Below, in pieces: positions 35,101 through 44,100 of a stretch of 64,000 nt of DNA. This DNA is from Patiria pectinifera (lineage: Eukaryota > Echinodermata > Asteroidea > Valvatida > Asterinidae). Position 1 is the stretch's first letter; the number at the start of each line of letters is the position of its first letter. The stretch is taken from positions 26,364,197 to 26,428,196 of the forward strand of contig CM057149.1 of NCBI GenBank assembly GCA_029964075.1, in the 5' to 3' direction. The translations under genes were made by a program, and so were the position numbers. A model generated the notes under the pieces. That model worked only from the letters and a program-made list of their open reading frames with translations. It was not told the DNA's origin and did no database searches.

Positions 35101-38100
35101 AGATGCCGTGGAAAAATTTCCATAAAACTCGGTCAATATTATTTCAACAATATGAAACTTCCCAACAACGCGATTCCGATTCTCTCGTATTATTGATCTA
35201 ATTTCTTTGGTATGGATCAAGAGCTTTTTGTGTGATTTGTTTGTTTTCTTATTAAAGACATGCCATGAGCCCACAGACTTATGAAAAAAAAATAACAGAG
35301 GGGTAGGTTTTCAGAAAATGTTGACTCAATAGACCCATCCATTAAGCCCCAACCCCTGATTTTCTGACCAATCACAGTTGTGATTAATGTCCAACATGCG
35401 TGCACAAACAAGTCTGTGAGTGCGTTCGATTACTTCCCCTGCACTTACTCGTGCAAGCGCGACAGCGTTCGATTTACCTCTCACGTGACTCGCGTTTACT
35501 CGAGCCTGGCCTAAGTAACCGGCTCGACTTGCCGAGCCGGTTACTTGGGTAAGTATCCCATAAGGCCATGCAACGTGACAACCGGCGGGCGCCTCAGGCC
35601 GTGTCCAAAACGGGCTTCCAGAGCTACTGCTACGTCTATTGTCAGCGCGTCCCCGCATATTTTCAATGGGTGTGGACCCAGACCTAGACAGTTGATTCAG
35701 ATGCAGGTGTGTCATGTCAAAGTTCAACTTTCCAGCTCTTGAACGAAACTTTACCCGAAACCCTTTCGTTTAGTTAGCTCCACTGCGCATGTCTGTCATC
35801 ACGCGAGGCGCCCGGCGCGAGTAAGCTGGGGGAAGTAATCGAACGCACTCTGTGTGTGCCAACCTTTCATCTTTGTGTGGACCTGACAACATAACAGGTC
35901 CACACGATGCAGGTTGTGTGAACCTTCTGTGAACTATTAGCCAAGTCCACACAAGTTTTCCTCCTCTCTGGAAAACAGGTTTAGAGGCTGGGTTAGGGTT
36001 GTCTGTCGCAAAATGAAGAGGAACACTCAAGGAAATCGTGATAAAAACATTGGGTTGAAACATCATTCACAATGTGAGTAATTAATGTTTTTCTACATTT
36101 TGTCTGAACTACACGAACACAAAGGAATGCCCACACTAGGTATGTATGTACATGTAAGGTAGACCTGCATGAGTGTGTAAACACCGGCAATTGTGGACCT
36201 AGGACAAAAGAATTAGGGCACGAACAATACATCCACGATTGACCGAACGTCCACGATTGAAATTCGTGTACAAACCAATAAGAGCTGTTGCTAAAAAAGT
36301 ACAAAGGAATGAGGATTATGGACAATGGGGGGTCCATGATTGCCGGTGTTTACGAAGATGGGTGCATGCACGTGTGTACATGTATGGCCTTACGATAGAG
36401 GACAGACACACAAAGGGAGAACAAAAGATCCTTTCAGTCCTCTAGCGTGGGGTCTTTTGTTGAAAACGGTCCTCGTTGGTACAGTTATGTGCCATGGCTA
36501 TGGAAGAGTGTTATATTACTGGGACAAAGGGAAACACAAAGCATTGTCCTCGGGCGTATAGAAATACGTATGAAGTGTGCAACTGGAGCATGCAGTGTAG
36601 CAATGAAGAAGCACACATGTTGTTCATGTGTGTAGTGGGAGGGGCCGAGTAGATCAGTCTATTCATCAGCAGAAGATCAAATTATCATATCACGGAGATA
36701 TAAACGGAAAGAGTCAGAACTCCAGTACTTCAAAGTGCTATAGGATCATCGCAGCGCTCGAAAGCAACAATTGAAAGCACCTGGCGGCCAGCTTGCTCAG
36801 TCGCTCACTACGCTAATCTCGACACAATAGAGATCCCTGCTCACTAATGCTAGAACAAAGAGTGTGCATTGCTTTGTGGATAGCACCATGGTAATACACA
36901 TGCGCAGTTGTCATACATCGCCAAAAACGAATGATTTTGTAAGAGTTGGTTTGGAGTTGGCTAATGCTGGCTAACAATTGTGGTCAACATCACTGAAACA
37001 ATCATTTCATGACGAACAAAATGCTCTTTACTTTCAGTATGAAAACGTGAAATTTCCCATAATATCACAGTTCATAAATGATGTATTGCCAATTAACATT
37101 TACGAAAAGACATGACAACTTATGGGAAAAATATTATCAATTTATCTTCAAATTACAGGAACGGATAGCGCTTTCAAGGACCAACAACTGCACATCCATA
37201 ACTTGAATTCGTAACTCACATCTAACATCTGTGCATTTGTTAAAAACCTGCCTTGCCGTAAAATGTATTTTTCAGAACAGAGCAACGATGTGACATGACT
37301 TTATTATGCAGCACATTGGGGGGTTTAGTGGTAAAAGGCAGTGCCGATCATCGTGTTCAAAGTCCGCTTGCATTCACGCTTTGAATGGTCGAGGTTTGCG
37401 GCCACAGTGCTGTAGCTATGCACATTCCCTAGGGATTGGAATGTTAATGGTCAAAATGTAAATCGCCCAAATGTTCTGACTCCTTCCCTTCATATCTCCA
37501 TGGTCATATAGAATCATTTGCTTTTCATGCGTTTTATTTCTTTCCAATAATAACACCACTCCAGATCCAAAGAAGAGTGTCAAAACCAAACCTGTTGAAG
37601 TTTCAGCTCAGTGGATATATTACACTGCTCGAGAGAACAGTGAAAAACCATGCACAACTTTTGATCACAAAACATATTTTTATATTGCACTCTTTGTATC
37701 CAACAGTCAATCATTGACTATTCATTAGAAATCCCCTACATTTCTTGATTTCATCAACATGACGGCAAATCAGACAGAAGAAATTAAAATCATTCAAAAA
37801 GTGTTTAGTAGTACTACACGTACAGTAATAATATGTTTAGTCAAGTAAGCTTTTTAATAATAATTTGATAGGCAACTTCTGGGATTGCTAATAAGGTGTG
37901 GACCCAAGGCGAGTTGAACTAAAATGTACCGAGAACAGAACTGACTCTGTCATTTTGCTGTCTTTGAAAATTTTGAAAATTAATCAAATTGCTGCAAAAT
38001 GTGGAGAGACTTTGGCCTTACTAAGGCTGAAATATCAGGTTGTTTGAATTTGTTGACTTTAAACAATTTTGATGGAAAAAAAAGAAATTAGTAGGCAGTA

Positions 38101-41100
38101 ATTGTGGGGAAAGGTCTAAATCTCGTTCTTCAAAAACCACCTCGAATTAATATTTTTGAAGGCGCTTGTTCCACCATACTATTTTTCTGTTTACCCCGCA
38201 GAAGACATCTTCTATGAGTTCAAGCCACAGGACAGATGCAAGATGGCCGTGCTTGCAATGCATGCTGGGAAGTTCCTGGCCGAGAAGTCAATTTTCACGC
38301 ACTCGGAAAGGCTGTTGCAGTTGGCGCATGAAGAAATCAAAAAGGTACTTTTCATTCTATAAAACAAAATGTGAAGTAGTGTAAGAAAGACATTTGTAAA
38401 GGGGGGGGGGAAGGATGGGGGAGAGGAAGAAAGGTCGACATTGACAGGAGGAAGGATTAAACTATAACACTGATATATTTAACAAAATCTTTTGGCTTTC
38501 TAATGAAACAAAAATACACTTCTCAGATACACAAAAAAATTAACCCAGGCGTGTTTTGCTATACTCTGGAGAAGAAGGCTTTGTGTTCCCCTTTCTTCCT
38601 ATAATATATCACTCTCCCATAGACTAAGCACACTCATGTTCACGATTAAGGACCGTTTTCAACAAAAGATGACTTCTTAAGACAACAAAGAATCTGTTGT
38701 TCTTTATTTGTCGGTCTGTCTTCGGGGTGTATGTAGTCCATGTACACCTGTACCGTGCTTTTCAATGTTCCTTGAAACTCAAAAACCATTTACTCCTTCG
38801 AACCCAAACACAGTTTTGTGAAGGTTTTTATGGATTAACTTGGTTGTCCTTCCACACCATTAGGGTTATAAATTATGTTTTATGCCTCAACACAATATTT
38901 CTGTGCTTCCCCGCATCATTGCAATAAATTGCAATGGAGGGGAGGTGGGGGGGAGGGAAGCAAAATAAACATTTTTAATGTGCCCTTACTTTTTCCCCAG
39001 AAATTCCCCCTGAGCACCCCGGAGCAGCTCTTCCTTGTCAAGGTTGAGGAAAACCTGGGCGATCTCCACCGTTTCCAGCTCCATAGGCATGCAGCCAAGA
39101 AATTCTACCACAAGGCACTCAATACCCTCAGCAACATCGCTGCCGACAAGTCCGACGATATCTACAAGCAACTGCAGGAAAATCAAGGTGGGTTTCAATT
39201 TTTGCTTTCTGGTTTCATTTTGCTGGTCCCAGAGGGCCAGCCTTTGTATGGTGACCAACCAACTGACTGACTGATGGACTGACTGACCGTGACTTGTGAC
39301 TGAGCCTGGTTGTTTGTTGGCTAGTGAATCATATAGGATTACCTCATGATGGGCTAAATCTGGCTGATTGCGTACACCAGGTTCATTACAAGTCTTCCAG
39401 TGAGCAGCTATCCTGACTCAATTCGGGGGATTCACAAGGCAGTGCGCCACCAAAACTTTACCATGGAGAGCCCATTTTTCAATTTTATGGTCGACATAAC
39501 ATGGCCCATTTGAATGAGTGTCACTAGACAACTTGAGCTAATTTGTTATAGATTGGGGCATAACGTTCTTACCGCCTTACAAAAACACCATGTTGATAAA
39601 AAGAAAAGAAAACGGCAAATATACTTAAAACTGCTTATGAAACTACTGACCGGAAAAACTAACACTTTCTAATGTCCCCTGCTGTGAATTTGTTGACCAT
39701 CTCCCACAATGCACTGGGAAAAATGGGGCAAACTCTTGGTGGCGCACTGCATTGTGAATCGCCTGAATTTAATAGAACTTTGTGCACTCTGGGACCAGCT
39801 TCACTAGGCTTGTCTTGTTTAAAAGTTACATTGAATACCAAAACTGAGAAAATTACTGGTAGCCGTACCGTTTTTCACTTTGAATTAAAAAAAAATGTGT
39901 TGGTCGTACCATGGAGTGCGGTATTGTGGAAAATGCGTTGGTAGTAGTAATAATAATAATAATAATTACCCTGGATTGGACATTTGGGAGACATCCTCAT
40001 AGACTTGTACACACAATTTTCCAAACTTAAATGTGCCCTAACCCAATATTCCCTTCTCCTTTTTCCACGAATTTCAATGTGTTTACTAATTAGACCACGA
40101 GCAACAAATATAACCTAATTGCGACAATAAAATTGTGCCTCTAAAGAGGGGCTGTGACATTAGGGAGACCTAAATATGTCTCCCTAATGACCAATGTCTC
40201 CCACCATTTAATTCGAAGAAATTACGATACCGTGTCTCCTTAATTGTACATTTAGTTGTATAATAATACCGGAGTCTTATATAGCGCTCTTATCTACCAA
40301 CAATTAGGTACTTAAGGCGCTGGAAAACGTGTCTATTTTTAAAGACAGGTATTCATTAGTACCGTTTTGTGGGTAGTTGCCATGCATGCCACTAATGACA
40401 TAGTGTGTGCTCACTGTAGTCACTTATTGAGGCATATTCGTCACTTCATGATGCATCCTGTGAGTGCTGTGTCGTTCGCATCAGGACTGTATTAATCTCT
40501 TTGTTTTCTTACCTACGAAGGTCGTCTGTTGAACCATCTTGGTCACATGGCGGTCAAGGAGCAGACCAAAGAGGTGCAAGAAGCGGAGACGATCCTGCAG
40601 AAGGCTAGCCAATGCATGAGAGAGGCTAACAGCATCGCTGGCTTGGCTACTGCGCAGTTCATTCTTGGCCTAGTTCAGTAAGTCCAGTACTTTGAATAAA
40701 GTTTGAATATTGATGTCAGGACTTGTTAAAGGGAGGTACAGGCATGAGATTTTTCAGACTTTTGTCTGCGATCAGACTGTTTGAATCTGGAAGACATTAT
40801 CAGTATAGAAAGAAATGCATCTTTCAGATTCAATGCTTCATCGATGTTCAGACTTTTGGTTTAATTGGCAATCTCATCCCTGCATATCGGATTATTCGCC
40901 GTTCATACAGTTTGTTCATTTCCAATAACAACACGACTTTATTCAATCAAAAGAAAAACAATACCTGGTGATGTTTCAGCTCAGTGGATTTTACACATTT
41001 TGAGAAAACTGCGAAAAATTTGTCATCATGTCTTCATTTGTTGACAGCACGATAGATATAGGTCCTAACTATCATGAGGAAATGACAAGTTATTCCTCTT

Positions 41101-44100
41101 TTCTTCAGTGAAAATGACAGCGTACAATTTCACAGGATGTTTGATCCTATTCTTTACTTAAAATCAAGCAGGATGTTTCGTAATATTTTTTTGGCAGTTT
41201 TGTTTTTGAAGTTATGCAAATGATCCTACAGGCCTTTTATTGTTACGATGTAGCTTCTTAGCAGGGCAGATAGGGGAAATATTTGGGAGGATTGTGCCTT
41301 TGATGATACAAGCATGGCATTGGGCACACGGTCAAACTATGCCTTAAGAAAGATGTTTGGCATTAGGGCCATCGCAGATTTGTCCTTTGAAAAAAAATAA
41401 AGGTAGGATAACAAGAAATTTTCAAAGTTTTCGAAAAAGCTGCCATTGCTTGTTATTTCTACCTATATTTTTTCCAAAGGACAAATCTGCGATGGCTCTA
41501 CAGACAAATATCATTCTCATGACATACTCCGACTGTGTGCCAAATACCATGCTTGTATCATCAAAGGCACAATCCCATCACCTATCTGCCGTACTGTTTC
41601 TGGTTGTGTCTTCTTTATTTAAAGTTTTCATGTATCAAATAAATGACAAAGTACAATGTCTCCTTTTTTGAACATTGCAGAGTAAAGAAGAGAGATTATG
41701 TCACAGCAGAGAAATGCCTGTGTGAGGCCTTGGGCACAAGGGAGCGATGGTACGGCAAATCCCATCCGCACGTTGGTGAAGTGCTGGATGAGCTGGGCGG
41801 TCTGCTGTGCAACAGGAAGAATCTACAGAGGTCAGGAGCAATGCTGTACAAACCTGACCCGAAACCGACTCGGTGTTGGGTCGGGGTCGGGTCTGGTTTT
41901 TCCATCATATCGGTCCGGTCTGGTTTGTTTCAGTTTTCGGGATTGTGATTTTCGGATCGGGTAGTTGCGGTTAAGCCATCTTATGAAAAAAAACCTAGAA
42001 ATAAACAACAAAAAAGGAACAGGAACTCATGCCATGCAATACTATTGTAGAGTTTGCCCAGTAAGACCAACCAGTGGCGCACCCAAGGAGGGGGGCGCCT
42101 TGGGGGCTTGAGCCCCCCCCCCCCAAGAGGTTGTCAGTTTTTTTTTTAGTCCCATGATTTGACCGTGATGATATGTACGTGGCCTATTTTTGTGTAGTAA
42201 ATAGGGGTGTAAATGGCGACACCAACATCAAAATAGTCTGTCCCCCCAAAAAAACCCAAAACCCAATTATTTTCTTTTGCCAACCATTTGTGGCAAAATT
42301 TAAAAACAAAATTCAAACTTCTTTAAAAAAATGGAAAAAAAAAATGTGTGAGGCCCCCCCCCAGCCAAATCTTGGGTGTGCCACTGCGACCAATGTCAGC
42401 CAAATGCGCAATTGTGCATTTGGTTTGCGGACTATCAAGCACAGTCTATAACTTGTAGGCCCACCAGTAGGTAACGTTACGGTGTTAGTTACGTGGATTT
42501 TTTTCTGTGCATGATTTGCATAAATGGCTGTCTAGCGTTTTCTTGCTCTCTTTTTGAAAAATGTATGTTCTTTGTTGCCTATAGATGGACAGCATTCTCA
42601 GGAAGCACTTTTCTTTTGTTAAAAAGATATTACAGGTTCCTTTTAAAAAGGCGAATTCTTATGTAGTATGCGAATAAAAGAGTCAAACATATCAATTTTT
42701 TTTCTTGGCTAGGTATGACAGAAAAATGGCCGAGACATATTTCCGGAGGGCGCTGTCCATAAGAACCCAGTCCTATGGCAGAGACCATCTTCTTGTCGGA
42801 ACCACGTTGTTCCATCTGGGTGAGTAAGAACGAAAAAGGCACGTTCCTGCTCAGACTACTGAACGAGGAATTGACAATACTCTACAAACAAAGAAGGCGA
42901 GGCAAGCCTAGTAAAACTGGTACCACGGCACAAAATGCAATTGTAAGTGATTCTGGATGAGTTTTCACTGCAACTCTTTTTGTGCACTTAGTATGCACAA
43001 TGGGCCTGATTTAGTCATTATTTGGCATGACGGGTTACAGCTACATTCCAGCATTTGCAGCTATCCAAAAAGTAACTGACGTAATTATTGTTGAAAAGCA
43101 TACTTGGTTTAAAGATAGTAAGGGGACTAAACTCCCTGTGAAATTATTCTTTCTGGCAAGCTGTCATTTTGAAGAAATCAACGAAAGAAGGCCATTCCAG
43201 CGATGCGTCCATTAACGATTTCCGTTGTTTTCGTAGTTCATTTTTAATTTAGTGAAGCGCTTGCAGGCGTTGACACGATGCACGCGCGGTTGCTGAAATT
43301 TGTCGGTTTAGTGCATAACATCGCGTAGCTGCAATCAGCTCATGGAGAACATGTCTCGGACGCTGAATTCACACCCAATTCAAAACATGATGCAGCAACT
43401 TTTGATTTGAAATGGAGATCCTATAATATTGTTTTTCTCGGAATATACAGCATTCACTGAGCTGACAGTTCAAGTTAGTTGTTCTGCACTCTTCTTTATA
43501 ATTTGAGCACATTTGTTGCTTCAAACGAACATAATGCACAAATTGCAAATAATGGTTGCTACTGGATACCTTTAATCCTAGACTAAATCAGCGACACCCA
43601 TATTCTGAGGTAGCATGAGGCTCTCATGAATCGGGCTCAGGTAGTAAACACGCCAGTGGCGTAACCAGGGTTTTGTTCGCCCGCTGCAAAATTAAATTTT
43701 TGTTTTCACTGATCTGAATTTGCTTTCTCTCACCTCCAGCTAAATTTGCTTTTAAAATGTCCATCTCAGTGAAATCTGCCACCTTGCACAATCCCAGCCC
43801 CCGCCCCCACCCGCGTTGCACCCACTGACTTTGGCTCCTCCAGCCAATAGGGTTACCAAGATGTGCAATGAGCCTTGTCTTTAAGAATACATGTAACTTT
43901 GTTTGCCGAATTGGTCTACATGGTGGTTCTGCCCACAGAACCTGGATCATAAGTGATAGTCGTTCAGTGAGTGAGATACGCACAAACGTGGACACTAGGG
44001 TTGCCCTTTTGGACCAGCACAAATCATGCCATCTCAGTGTTGTCTCTAGATAATGGAGAATGACCATTCTTAACTTAAAATGGAGGCACCATTTCAGGGA

